64,000 bases of DNA from Pirellulaceae bacterium. GTDB taxonomy: Bacteria > Planctomycetota > Planctomycetia > Pirellulales > Pirellulaceae. Positions 55,799-64,000 of the stretch are shown here, one piece after another. Location of the stretch: positions 434,001-498,000 of the forward strand of contig JAHBXT010000003.1 of NCBI GenBank assembly GCA_019636385.1, read 5' to 3'. The position numbers and the translations under genes were made by a program. How positions within the stretch are numbered: position 1 is the stretch's first letter; the number at the start of each line of letters is the position of its first letter. The notes under the pieces were generated by a model that worked only from the letters and a program-made list of their open reading frames with translations, did not search any database and was not told the DNA's origin.

Positions 55799-56074
55799 GA
55801 TTGGACTTTCACTTCGTCAAAAATATTCCAACAACCAAAGTCGCCTGACAGGTCCGATCTTACGAACTTCCAGGCCCAAATTGGGGGTGATGTTTGAATC
55901 CTGACCGCAAGGCAGACAGTGTACCGGAGGCCAAAATCCCCCACAAGGCCTACTGAAACGGGACGCGACTAGCCTGCTGCCGGATCGCAACATGCCAGCA
56001 GCCCAATATCAGCAGACGCGCGATACTCAACTGAAAAACCGTCTGGCCACGGCAAGCGCACGGCCCTGCTGGTT

Positions 56075-56824
56075 TTACAGCAACGTTTCCAACAAAAGTC
56101 GCAGCTTTCTAAGCTCGCCTCGTTGATCGACATCTGGCATGGGGGCTATTTGGATACTCAAGGCGTGAGTGTAGCCCACTTGGCTCAGCTGCGTGACCAA
56201 TCGACCATACTCGATCTCGCCCTGCCCTACACGGACTTGAAGCTTGTTTTTGGTCGAATCACGAAGGTGGGTGTGAAAGACATAGGGCATGAGTTTGTCG
56301 AGGCTCTTGTGGGCATGTGGACTGCACAGATAGTGACTGGGGTCCATTGTCACCCCCAAGCCCTTAATGGTGTCGCATAGCATCTTGGCCGTATCGGGGT
56401 CTTCGGTCAGGTGCCCCACGTGACTTTTCATGGCTACGCGCACACCTTCATTTTCCGCGATCTCGACCATCCGCTGTAAACGCCCGACTTCTTCGTTGAA
56501 GGGCGTACCCAGTTCCACCGACGGAATCGTCAGTGTAACCACCTTGGTAGCCTTCCCTAATCGGCAAATCGCTGAGAATTGCTCGAAATACTCGGGTCCA
56601 GTTGCTTCGATATGCACATCATAGCTACAGACCTCAAGCCGGTGACTGCGTTGAGCCAAAAACACCGCTTTATCAAACTCAGCGTCGATGCGACTGGGTG
56701 ACAGCGACGAACCGTTCTCGCGCAGCGAGATTTCGATATGCGAAAACTCCAAATCGGCCAGCCAATCGGCCACATCTTGCAAAGGCTGATCGGGCCAACA
56801 ATCCGTTGATGCTGCTATATACAC
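56075..56824 (-). CDS. Sugar phosphate isomerase/epimerase family protein (AP-endonuclease-2-like TIM barrel)
   Basis: 249 residues from GTG 56824 with AGGAG ten bases upstream; the frame is open to 56995 but those residues look non-coding. It is a TIM barrel with FSHIEISLREN, VTLTIPSVELGTPFNEEV, RVAMKSHVGHLTEDP, LGVTMDPSHYLCS and YVFHTHLRDST, which supply the metal-binding Glu/Asp/His positions of this superfamily. Members isomerise or epimerise sugars; the substrate is unknown. It lies next to the polysaccharide operon on the same strand but 276 bp away, so it may be separate. Confidence 0.8.
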   Translation of the reverse strand: MYIAASTDCWPDQPLQDVADWLADLEFSHIEISLRENGSSLSPSRIDAEFDKAVFLAQRSHRLEVCSYDVHIEATGPEYFEQFSAICRLGKATKVVTLTIPSVELGTPFNEEVGRLQRMVEIAENEGVRVAMKSHVGHLTEDPDTAKMLCDTIKGLGVTMDPSHYLCSPHAHKSLDKLMPYVFHTHLRDSTKNKLQVRVGQGEIEYGRLVTQLSQVGYTHALSIQIAPMPDVDQRGELRKLRLLLETLL

Positions 56825-57100
56825 TTGCCCACAACTCCTGGGGATCCAATTATCTACCGGCGGGATACAAGCCAGAGCACCGCCACACCGTAGCTCACAG
56901 AGTATCTCGCCATAGCCATTCTGGCAACATCCATTCGACCAGCGCTCCGGTGATAGCGTTGGGGGCAACCCTGAGGCGGATGATGGAAAGTCCATTTTGG
57001 CTGCGCCAGCAGGTGTGGACCAGGCACGACTTCAGCACCAGCTATGTAACGCTGGCGATTCCCGAACAGTGCGTTTTCTAGAGTACGCCATTGCCTCTCA

Positions 57101-58201
57101 TTACCGACGCAGCAAAACAAACTTCAAGGTTTTGAGGATGATCCGCAAATCCGTTTGCAGAGACCTATTTTGCACATATTCCAAGTCCATGCGCATCCAC
57201 TGATCGAAGGATACTAATTCTCGACCACGGGCCTGCCACGTGCAGGTGATACCGGGAGTCACATCCAGGCGACGACGTTGCCACCATTGACAAGCATCGC
57301 TTTCATTGCACGGCAGTGGACGCGGGCCGACCAATGACATCTCGCCCCGCAACACATTCAGAAGTTGTGGCAGTTCGTCGAGAGATGATTTTCGCAAAAA
57401 CCGACCAAACCGCGTAGCCCGCGGATCGCTGCTTATCTTGAAAGCGGGTCCGTCCTGCTCATTGAGACTCATAAGATCGAATTGCTGCAATTCAGCCTGA
57501 TTTACCATACTGCGAAACTTGAAGATCACAAAGGGAACGCCACCAAGGCCTGACCGCAACTGGCAAAAGAAGACTGGCCCTGAAGAAGTACAGCGCACTA
57601 AGATCGCCACAATCAAGAACACTGGTGACAGTAGCAACAAGCCGATGGACGCAGCAATCACATCAACAGCCCGCTTCTGCCAAGGAAGTGGTATCGAAAA
57701 CACAGGCTGCATGGACTTATGACCAAGACGATCTGAATGCAGATGTCCTGATGGATTGTCGAGCACAAGCGGAATCGGATAGGTATACAAATCAAATCTG
57801 CATTTACCAGAACCGATGCCAAGCTCGACTACTTCAAGCAAATCATCGATGCTTTTCCAATTTGGGCGGTCGATGGCAATGCCTATTTGATTTGGGTTCA
57901 ACAATCCCACCGGTCCGCGCACTTCAAACTTCGCTAGAACTTCAGACAACACTTCCCAAAATGCCTCAATCCCTTCCGCTTTTGGAAATGTGCAAACAAG
58001 CATTGAAAACGGTGTCTCATGTTCATCGGCACGAATTCGACAGTATTCCAATTCCGCCCTCATCGCGTCTGCTGGTAGCAGCTTAGCGGGCTTTGTTGTC
58101 AGCCGAACTCCGCCGGCCGACTCCTTAGCACTGAGTCCCGTTTCGCCAGAATCCGCAGAAATCGCCGCTGATTCGCGAAAATCTACTCGCTTCGTAGTCA
58201 T
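57101..58201 (-). CDS. Undecaprenyl-phosphate sugar phosphotransferase with N-terminal GGDEF-like domain
   Basis: 366 residues from the ATG at 58201. Residues about 175-366 are the bacterial sugar transferase domain: KRAVDVIAASIGLLLLSPVF with a membrane segment, GVPFVIFKFRSMV, FLRKSSLDELPQLLNVLRGE, MSLVGPRPLPC and ITCTWQARGR. This enzyme attaches the first sugar phosphate to the lipid carrier in surface polysaccharide synthesis. Residues about 50-155 (RAELEYCRIRADEHETPFSM, then LLNPNQIGIAI) resemble a degenerate GGDEF domain without the GGDEF motif. It is the last gene of the polysaccharide operon. Confidence 0.88.
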   Translation of the reverse strand: MTTKRVDFRESAAISADSGETGLSAKESAGGVRLTTKPAKLLPADAMRAELEYCRIRADEHETPFSMLVCTFPKAEGIEAFWEVLSEVLAKFEVRGPVGLLNPNQIGIAIDRPNWKSIDDLLEVVELGIGSGKCRFDLYTYPIPLVLDNPSGHLHSDRLGHKSMQPVFSIPLPWQKRAVDVIAASIGLLLLSPVFLIVAILVRCTSSGPVFFCQLRSGLGGVPFVIFKFRSMVNQAELQQFDLMSLNEQDGPAFKISSDPRATRFGRFLRKSSLDELPQLLNVLRGEMSLVGPRPLPCNESDACQWWQRRRLDVTPGITCTWQARGRELVSFDQWMRMDLEYVQNRSLQTDLRIILKTLKFVLLRR

Positions 58202-58270
58202 CTTCAATTCGCAGAAAACTCAATGGTGTATTGCTCTTGGATGGCTCAGCCGTCAACAATCCACACAACT

Positions 58271-58981
58271 TCACAGTTTGTTTTTGTATGCCTTAATGCT
58301 GACGTGGTCCCAAAATACGGTTGGTAAGTCCTTGACGTGTTCCAAGAATTGACAATTGTCAAGGAAATGAGAGTATTTGTGAAGCGGTGCATAGACCAGA
58401 TCAATTTCGCGGGGGTGCTGTTGCAGCGAGCGCTCGATCCGCGCTAAGACTTGATCCATCATTTTTTGTTCGACGAACGGATTGTACATCAAAATTTTGG
58501 TCACATCATTAGGCAATTCATAGTCTTCCGCATTGGTCTCGACGATCTCTACCGGACAGCGAAATTTTCCTTTGCGCTGGGCGCTGGCCACATGCTTGCG
58601 ACATAGATCAAGACACACTTCATTATTCTCGACCCCGATCACGCGTTTGAATGGGCGATGAGCCGCAGCTATGATGGGACGACCCAAACCACATCCGTAA
58701 TCAATAAAGACATCCTTGGCTGGATTGGGATCCATGTAATCCAAAATCAAATCTAGGCAGTTGTAATCAATGGGGTCGTAGTATTGCCCACCGTTCTTGC
58801 CCCAGACATTGATCCCATACGCATGCTCCAACGTATCAATCCCTAGCTTGCGTTCACGCCGTCGGAATTTTAGTTGATACAGACTCCAATGCACAAACGT
58901 TCCGAGACCTTGCTCGCGAATTCGCTTGGTCATCCGCGAAGGTTGTTGTCGTAATTTCTCGATGGTGAATTTTAGGCTCAT
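58271..58981 (-). CDS. Class I SAM-dependent methyltransferase
   Basis: 236 residues. The SAM-binding motif is FIDYGCGLGRPIIAAAH, followed by acidic strand end VIGVENNEVCLD and ILMYNPFVEQ near the catalytic region. Earlier residues are basic and include the helical start TIEKLRQQPSRMTKR. It could methylate a sugar or lipid in the operon; the target is unknown. It sits 46 bp after the deacetylase-like gene. Confidence 0.85.
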   Translation of the reverse strand: MSLKFTIEKLRQQPSRMTKRIREQGLGTFVHWSLYQLKFRRRERKLGIDTLEHAYGINVWGKNGGQYYDPIDYNCLDLILDYMDPNPAKDVFIDYGCGLGRPIIAAAHRPFKRVIGVENNEVCLDLCRKHVASAQRKGKFRCPVEIVETNAEDYELPNDVTKILMYNPFVEQKMMDQVLARIERSLQQHPREIDLVYAPLHKYSHFLDNCQFLEHVKDLPTVFWDHVSIKAYKNKL

Positions 58982-59027
58982 CTTGCAATACCTTGTTCAA
59001 CTGTTTGCGTTTGAAGGGACTTTCAAT

Positions 59028-59681
59028 TCAACTAGCTACCGTCAGGCTAACCTTAGCAGCCTCAAACGCCTCAGCAAATCCTGACGCAGCATTGCATTCG
59101 ATGGCACGAATGCGCATCAGCGATTCAAACGTTTCCGGTCGATACCAACTTTTGGCGTGTTGCGACTCGAAGTGCGTCATCAATCGCTTAATTTTAATCC
59201 GAGCCACATCCTCTGTTAGCGGAAAAAATAGGTTGGGTCTCCCCAAGTCTCCATCATACTTAGGAATTTCGTATTCCCAAATTAGGTGATCTCGAAATGC
59301 ATTCCAGGTTAGTTCTGCCAGCAGTCTATGATCTTGATGCAAATCTGCACGACGCGTCGTCAAAATCAGGTCTGGGCGCAATTCACTGGCTAAACGGTGC
59401 AGCGCTTGCTTAAGCTCTCGACTCTCGCAAGGAAAAAAAGAATCTGAAAATGTCTGACAAATTAGCCTACATTGCGTTCGATTCTGGCACCAGGTCGCAA
59501 AACTTGCTTCGGCCTCTCGTTTCCGCGTTTCGTTAGCGGACATCACTACCCAATCCATTTGTATCTTGGGATTCGCAGCTAACAGATTCAATAGTAATCC
59601 GCCACAACCGATTTCGATATCATCGGGATGGGCGCCCAGGCATAAAACATGCTTAATATTCGATAGAGTTAGTGAATGCAT
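59028..59681 (-). CDS. PIG-L family N-deacetylase
   Basis: 217 residues. The metal-binding motif AHPDDIEIGCGG is at about 17-28, and the second part LTTRRADLHQDHRLLAEL supplies the third His. PIG-L enzymes remove N-acetyl groups from amino sugars (GlcNAc derivatives) or related metabolites. It lies 6 bp after the nucleotidyltransferase gene, so deacetylation of a nucleotide-linked or lipid-linked sugar in this pathway is likely. Confidence 0.9.
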   Translation of the reverse strand: MHSLTLSNIKHVLCLGAHPDDIEIGCGGLLLNLLAANPKIQMDWVVMSANETRKREAEASFATWCQNRTQCRLICQTFSDSFFPCESRELKQALHRLASELRPDLILTTRRADLHQDHRLLAELTWNAFRDHLIWEYEIPKYDGDLGRPNLFFPLTEDVARIKIKRLMTHFESQHAKSWYRPETFESLMRIRAIECNAASGFAEAFEAAKVSLTVAS

Positions 59682-59687
59682 AGTGGA

Positions 59688-60521
59688 CTAGTGCGGCATC
59701 TGTTGGCTGTTCGTTTCACACGGGTCTGCACGATGAAGGGCACCATTGGCACGCCACAATTCCCATGGCGTGTTGCCGGCGGCATGCATGTCATCCAGCA
59801 TTTGCTTCTCCTTGAAGGTATCCATGCAGCCAAAGAAACCTTCATGTGGCATCGTGAACAGTTTTCCTTTGGCAATCAGCCGGTCAAACGGATCAAGGAT
59901 CAACTCCTCGCCTGGGCGCATATACGAAAAAATCTCTTGGTCTAACACAAAGAAACCTGCGTTGATTCGTGTGTTGGTGTCCGAGATCGCTTCGATGCGA
60001 GTCACCAGACCATCTTCTTGCGAACTCACGCAATGAAAGGTTTGGGTTGGTCGCACGGTCATGAAAGACGCGATGGCTTCATTCCGCTGATGGAAGTCAA
60101 TCAGAGCGTTTAGATCTAGATCGCTGAGACCATCTGCGTAGTTGGCCAGAAAGGTCTTTTCGCCTGCCAAATGCGATTGCACAGCCTTGAGACGTTCGCC
60201 AATATTGGCTCGCATACCGGTATCTACAAAAGTAATATTCCAATTTTGGATATCGCTGTTAAGCAACACGACCGAACTGCCACCCTTCGACAATACAAAA
60301 TCATTGGCCAGACACTCGTTGTAGTTTAAGAAATAATCTTTGATGGCTTCACTCTTCCAACCTAAGCACAGAATAAAATCATGGTGACCAAAATGTGCAT
60401 AGTATTTCATAATATGCCAGAGAATGGGTCGATGACCCACTCCCACCAATGGCTTGGGAATGGCCTCGGAGTACTCTCTGAGTCTCATGCCAAATCCGCC
60501 ACAAAACAGTACTACCTTCAT
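59688..60521 (-). CDS. rfbF: Glucose-1-phosphate cytidylyltransferase-like nucleotidyltransferase
   Basis: 277 residues from the ATG at 60521, one base after the flippase stop. The N-terminus MKVVLFCGGFGMRLREYSEA and IPKPLVGVGHRPILWHIMKY are RfbF/AscA-type. NYADGLSDLDLNALIDFHQR holds the metal-binding Asp, and INAGFFVLDQEIF and FFGCMDTFKEKQML complete the family. RfbF makes CDP-glucose, the entry to CDP-3,6-dideoxy and branched sugars. The next step, CDP-glucose 4,6-dehydratase (rfbG), is not in the window and may lie past 64000. Confidence 0.88.
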   Translation of the reverse strand: MKVVLFCGGFGMRLREYSEAIPKPLVGVGHRPILWHIMKYYAHFGHHDFILCLGWKSEAIKDYFLNYNECLANDFVLSKGGSSVVLLNSDIQNWNITFVDTGMRANIGERLKAVQSHLAGEKTFLANYADGLSDLDLNALIDFHQRNEAIASFMTVRPTQTFHCVSSQEDGLVTRIEAISDTNTRINAGFFVLDQEIFSYMRPGEELILDPFDRLIAKGKLFTMPHEGFFGCMDTFKEKQMLDDMHAAGNTPWELWRANGALHRADPCETNSQQMPH

Positions 60522-60522
60522 G

Positions 60523-61890
60523 TCAAGGCACCTCCGTAGCTGGTGCATCCTGCTGCAAATGATTTGCCTTGGAAAACAGCCAGTAACCAAACAAATGAAT
60601 GCTGCCTGAGGTTAAGCTGCCAGCCGCCAAGGACCAGGCAGCACCCGTCAATTCCCACTGCTGTACCATCAATGGCAGTGTTAAGACGGAGACCAACGAG
60701 CCCGTGAGTGTGCCCAGTAAAATGACTCGTGGGTACAGGATTGCGGAGAGACCGCTACTTCCAGAAACTGTCATACTGAACCCCAAGGCCGTGACGCCGG
60801 TAATGGCTACCAAGTGCCCGTGGCCTTTGTAGTCAGGACCAAACGTTAACACCAGCACCCACTCACCTAGCAGGTAGAGCATCAGTGCGAAGAAAATCAT
60901 GCAGCCATTAGATAGTAGAGAGACTTTCAGCAGCAATCGGTTCATTCCTTGGACACCGGCAGTCACATAGGTGCGCACCGAAGCCGGTCCCAGCCAGTTT
61001 GCCAGTCCTATCAAGAGTGGATTGGAAAGTAACACCAGCGTCTGGCACGCCATCAGAATCCCCGTTTTCTCGGCACCATAGTAGAACGTTAGAATCCAAG
61101 GTACTGCATAGGACTGCACCAGTCCGACGATTTGTCCTGCAAAAAACCAGCGTCCGAACCGCCAGTTCTTGACTAAGTCTGATCCCAATCGGCGTCGTAG
61201 TACCCGATACCGAGAACGTAGCTGCCACAAACGTGTCATACCAACCACCGACGAGCAGATGGCAATCAGGATTAACGCCCGCACGAGGGTCAAGTGCCCC
61301 AGCAATCCCATGATGACCAATGAGGACAGTTGCAAAAACGCCAGACAGCTATCAAGGATTGCCACTGAACGCATATCCATCATCGCAAAGGCTTGGCGAC
61401 GAACAAACTCCCACAGCAAAATGCCTGGCATGGTGGCTGCCAGTGTCAGAACGACCCAGCATAATTTGGGGCTCAGCGAATTGAGCCACATAGTCATCAC
61501 CGACAGCAAAGCCACGGTGATAACCAGCACTGCCAACAAGATTAGCTGAATTAACGCGCTGCCGGTGTAAACCCGCTGGCGAGTTGCTTTCATGGATTGG
61601 CAAAAGACTTGATAGGGCTTGGCAATTAAAGATTCATGGGATAAGGAAACAAACAGGATGGCTGAGAAGGCCAAGACATAGATGCCCAATTCCTCCGGGC
61701 CGCAAAACCGCCCGATCATCATCGTTGTCGCAAACCTCAAGCCGCTGACAATCATCTGATCCAAGAGAGCCCAACTGGCCGGCGAGTACCACAAGCGGTC
61801 GAATATCTGATGGCCCTGGGCAACTAGGCGTTGCAGCCCAGTATTCGAATTGGGCGCAGCAGTATCAGCGAAACTGGAATCAGGCGACAT
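60523..61890 (-). CDS. Polysaccharide flippase (Wzx/MATE-like)
   Basis: 455 residues with 12 or so membrane segments (for example ALILIAICSSVVGMTRLW, ALMLYLLGEWVLVLTFG and VTALGFSMTVSGSSGLSAIL). The pattern is that of the MVF/PST flippase family that moves lipid-linked oligosaccharides across the inner membrane. Its start overlaps the methyltransferase stop by 11 bp, and rfbF starts one base after its own stop. Confidence 0.88.
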   Translation of the reverse strand: MSPDSSFADTAAPNSNTGLQRLVAQGHQIFDRLWYSPASWALLDQMIVSGLRFATTMMIGRFCGPEELGIYVLAFSAILFVSLSHESLIAKPYQVFCQSMKATRQRVYTGSALIQLILLAVLVITVALLSVMTMWLNSLSPKLCWVVLTLAATMPGILLWEFVRRQAFAMMDMRSVAILDSCLAFLQLSSLVIMGLLGHLTLVRALILIAICSSVVGMTRLWQLRSRYRVLRRRLGSDLVKNWRFGRWFFAGQIVGLVQSYAVPWILTFYYGAEKTGILMACQTLVLLSNPLLIGLANWLGPASVRTYVTAGVQGMNRLLLKVSLLSNGCMIFFALMLYLLGEWVLVLTFGPDYKGHGHLVAITGVTALGFSMTVSGSSGLSAILYPRVILLGTLTGSLVSVLTLPLMVQQWELTGAAWSLAAGSLTSGSIHLFGYWLFSKANHLQQDAPATEVP

Positions 61891-63148
61891 GAATCTCGCT
61901 CCTTAATCCCAGCGCAGATGCCTGATCGCGTATCTCTTGTTCATAGAGTGCATTGGAGACGATGATCACATCGGGCTGATAGTCTATTAAGTCCTCTGGC
62001 GCTACAATTTTTTGGGCGCTGCCGGGAACAAACTTGCCTTGTTTGGCGGGATTGATCTCTGCCACGACTTCAATGGCTGACGCGCATGGGCAACAATTCA
62101 AGAAAGTCACTCCTTTGCCGCCTGTACCCCAAAACACAACGGCCTTACCTTGTCGGCGGTAGTCCTGAAATCGCTCGCTCCAAATTTCACAACGCTGCCG
62201 AAAATAACAGGCGAACTGGGATATCTCTGGTGGCAGATTGTTGATGACGCCTGAGTCTTGATAATCGCTTATGACCGTTGGTCGAAGGTTGCTCTGACCG
62301 TATACTGGCGCAGCAACCGAAGCGGGTAGGCAATCAAGGTACAAGTATTGATCTTCACCATAGCACCCCCCACCCTCAAGCACCTGAAACCCTGAAGACG
62401 TGAATAACCGGCGGAAGGAGCTTTCCGAGAAGTAACTGCATTGCTCGTAGTGGATACTCCAGATCTCCTGACGTTGAAAGGCCCTAAACGCGTTGAAAAT
62501 CTCAAAATAAATGCCTATGTTACGCGAACCAACCATACTTCGTAAATCTTGAACCAGCACTTGTGGTTGGGCAATATGTTCAAGCACCGACAAGCAACAA
62601 ACAAAATCTGGCAGCCACTCTTCGAATCTCGAATGGAGTCGTCGGTCGAACCGAGCCTGGATTAATTCCAACTGGACACCGTTTTGTTCATAGCAACCAG
62701 GCCGGCCGATGGTTGGATCAATGCCAATCCCTTTGTTTCCGCCCAACTGACACAACAGTTCCAGAAACCAGGCGCTACCGGCACCAATTTCGACGATCGT
62801 CTTCCCGCTCAATTGATACTTGTCGCGGAGCCGCTCAGCGACGGACTGCATGAAGTTTCGGAAACCCGGCGAATGATGCAGTGCAACCTCATAGCCCGGC
62901 TGATAATCGACTAAGTCTGAACGGAAGGCTTGATTGAAGACGTGACCGCACCCCTGGCAATAAGCCAGTTCAATGCTTCCGCGCGGGGTCCGTTTAGCTG
63001 AAGCAGCATCATCATAAAAATTGCCGACATGCACGGGCAATTCAGGCAGGTCGAAAAACGGCGTCGTGTCCGAAGAACCGCAGGCATTGCAGGCTACGAT
63101 TTGAGCTGCCGGAGCCTGCGTAAGGGAGCTGGAGCTAGTCAAGTTCAT
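61880..63148 (-). CDS. Sugar C-methyltransferase (NovU/TylC3-like)
   Basis: 422 residues in three parts: an N-terminal zinc-binding domain with CNAC (C20, C23) and CQGC (C64, C67); a SAM-binding domain with VEIGAGSAWFLELL; and a C-terminal domain with VFWGTGGKGVTFLN. This is the layout of nucleotide-sugar C-methyltransferases that make 3-C-methyl branched deoxysugars. With rfbF it suggests a CDP- or dTDP-linked branched sugar. The ATG overlaps the stop of the glycosyltransferase (ATGA). Confidence 0.88.
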   Translation of the reverse strand: MNLTSSSSLTQAPAAQIVACNACGSSDTTPFFDLPELPVHVGNFYDDAASAKRTPRGSIELAYCQGCGHVFNQAFRSDLVDYQPGYEVALHHSPGFRNFMQSVAERLRDKYQLSGKTIVEIGAGSAWFLELLCQLGGNKGIGIDPTIGRPGCYEQNGVQLELIQARFDRRLHSRFEEWLPDFVCCLSVLEHIAQPQVLVQDLRSMVGSRNIGIYFEIFNAFRAFQRQEIWSIHYEQCSYFSESSFRRLFTSSGFQVLEGGGCYGEDQYLYLDCLPASVAAPVYGQSNLRPTVISDYQDSGVINNLPPEISQFACYFRQRCEIWSERFQDYRRQGKAVVFWGTGGKGVTFLNCCPCASAIEVVAEINPAKQGKFVPGSAQKIVAPEDLIDYQPDVIIVSNALYEQEIRDQASALGLRSEIHVA

Positions 63149-64000
63149 GGTTGCCGCAGTTCTGGTTGATTGTGCGGCAGCGAATGGAATTTCTTAGGCT
63201 GTTTGCCTGCTGCGGCTGGAATGTGAGAAGTACCCCGAATCGGTTCGTGATAAAGTTCCGAACGTACAAGCTGTGGCCATTTCGATACTTGTCCCATGTA
63301 CCTACCGATGACGGACCAGCACAAGCAGCGCTCGAGGCCACTCATAGGTACGTTTTGCACCGATCTCAAGTGTCCTTTCAACAACGCCAATCGAGTTCCA
63401 GCGAAGTGTTTCTTCTTGCGCTGGGGTGCTATATAAGCCTCCTGCTGTTCCCGAGTGGCCATCTCGCCGGCCGCTTTCGAATGCACCCGTTGGTAACACA
63501 AGGTTTCCGGAACTTGGCGATATTTGCCCCAGAGGGCCAATTCGCCCAATAGTACCTTTTCGGCACCATAGCAGCCCGGCATCGGAAGCGCTTTGTCCAA
63601 GACCGCTTTGCGAATTAAGCCAAAGACATCAAAGCACCACGATGTGCCTAGCAACACTCCCTGAAATCGCTGGTGCCGGGCCTGAGAATCATGGTGAATT
63701 CGCGGATGTCCGGCTTGCCGCGAGTGAGCTAACCCATCGGCCGCATCATCCCCTGCATCCAAAATCGTGCCATACTGGTCGATTTTTCCGAACGCCGAAT
63801 GCACCCAGGCGGAATCTGGGTCTGATTCGATCAATTCCAGAGCAGCTTCCAGGAAAGTTGGCTGGCACATATCGTCCGCCGCAACCCACTTATAATATTG
63901 GCCACCAGCCAAACCGATCAGGCGATTAAAATTGGCAACTGCTCCCAGGTTGGCCTCCAGGCGTTGATAGCGGATTCGATCATCGCCATTGGCATATTCT
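63145..64000 (-). CDS. Family 2 glycosyltransferase, N-terminal part outside window
   Basis: The reading frame is open from the right edge (63999) to the stop at 63145, giving 284 residues. The first visible residues (ANGDDRIRYQRLEANLGAVA) and YYKWVAADDMCQPTFLEAAL are the mid-domain of GT-A fold family 2 enzymes, with the DxD-like ADD. Later parts have a WCFDVFGLIRKAVL acceptor-region helix and GAEKVLLGELALWGKY. It adds a sugar to the lipid-linked repeat unit; donor and acceptor are unknown. The start codon lies beyond the window. Confidence 0.85.
   Translation of the reverse strand, partial: EYANGDDRIRYQRLEANLGAVANFNRLIGLAGGQYYKWVAADDMCQPTFLEAALELIESDPDSAWVHSAFGKIDQYGTILDAGDDAADGLAHSRQAGHPRIHHDSQARHQRFQGVLLGTSWCFDVFGLIRKAVLDKALPMPGCYGAEKVLLGELALWGKYRQVPETLCYQRVHSKAAGEMATREQQEAYIAPQRKKKHFAGTRLALLKGHLRSVQNVPMSGLERCLCWSVIGRYMGQVSKWPQLVRSELYHEPIRGTSHIPAAAGKQPKKFHSLPHNQPELRQP

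Overview
The window comes from a planctomycete, most likely a Pirellulaceae member close to Rhodopirellula/Blastopirellula. Several lineage-typical families point there: a PSD1-type cytochrome c protein (DUF1549/DUF1553) next to a DUF1501 protein, a YTV-repeat cysteine-rich cell-wall protein, a BBP7-type beta-barrel protein, a giant secreted protein with the planctomycete LESLEKRELLA N-terminal signal, and DUF1573. Genus assignment is inference from gene content and moderate GC, not from a marker-gene comparison.

Layout. 0-3.4 kb: minus-strand ABC export operon (ATPase, FtsX/MacB permease, partial HlyD adaptor). 3.7-6.3 kb: unknown 315-aa gene convergent with scpA, then a ribbon-helix-helix protein with palindromes upstream. 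6.3-18.3 kb: cell-surface block holding a long leader, a 1730-aa metzincin/dockerin protein, a BBP7 porin-like protein, a DUF1573 protein and a YTV protein with a hairpin-rich 3' region. 18.7-24.3 kb: housekeeping genes (rex, tRNA-Gln, plsC-like, fabF, DUF1015, trpF). 24.5-28.7 kb: three-gene plus-strand module (Wzz/GumC-like membrane protein, ExeA-like AAA ATPase with a very long tail, and a CpsD-like protein without a P-loop). 28.8-31 kb: EEP-fold hydrolase and a CelD/BcsL-type acyltransferase. 31.2-36.9 kb: tightly overlapped minus-strand operon PSD1 - DUF1501 - membrane protein - tsaE. 37-40.8 kb: aroK, a prepilin peptidase lacking the zinc cysteines, a coupled small gene, hemB. 40.8-42.3 kb: remnant of a type I restriction-modification locus whose hsdM is cut off at a double-hairpin element. 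42.3-51.7 kb: aidB-like acyl-CoA dehydrogenase, two secreted TPR proteins, an ECF sigma/anti-sigma pair, DUF2203, sixA. 51.7-56.1 kb: translation block pheT (without the tRNA-binding domain), pheS, rplT, rpmI. 56.1-64 kb: minus-strand surface polysaccharide operon running off the right edge.

Working together: the window is dominated by envelope biogenesis (surface proteins, polysaccharide export and assembly, ABC export, sigma/anti-sigma signalling) among scattered housekeeping genes. Many minus-strand genes overlap by 1-11 nt and are probably translationally coupled. No phage, intact insertion sequence, CRISPR array or rRNA is visible. No complete, clearly undescribed system was found; the best candidates are the 24.5-28.7 kb triad, the structured 3' region of the YTV gene, and the hairpin element that ends hsdM.
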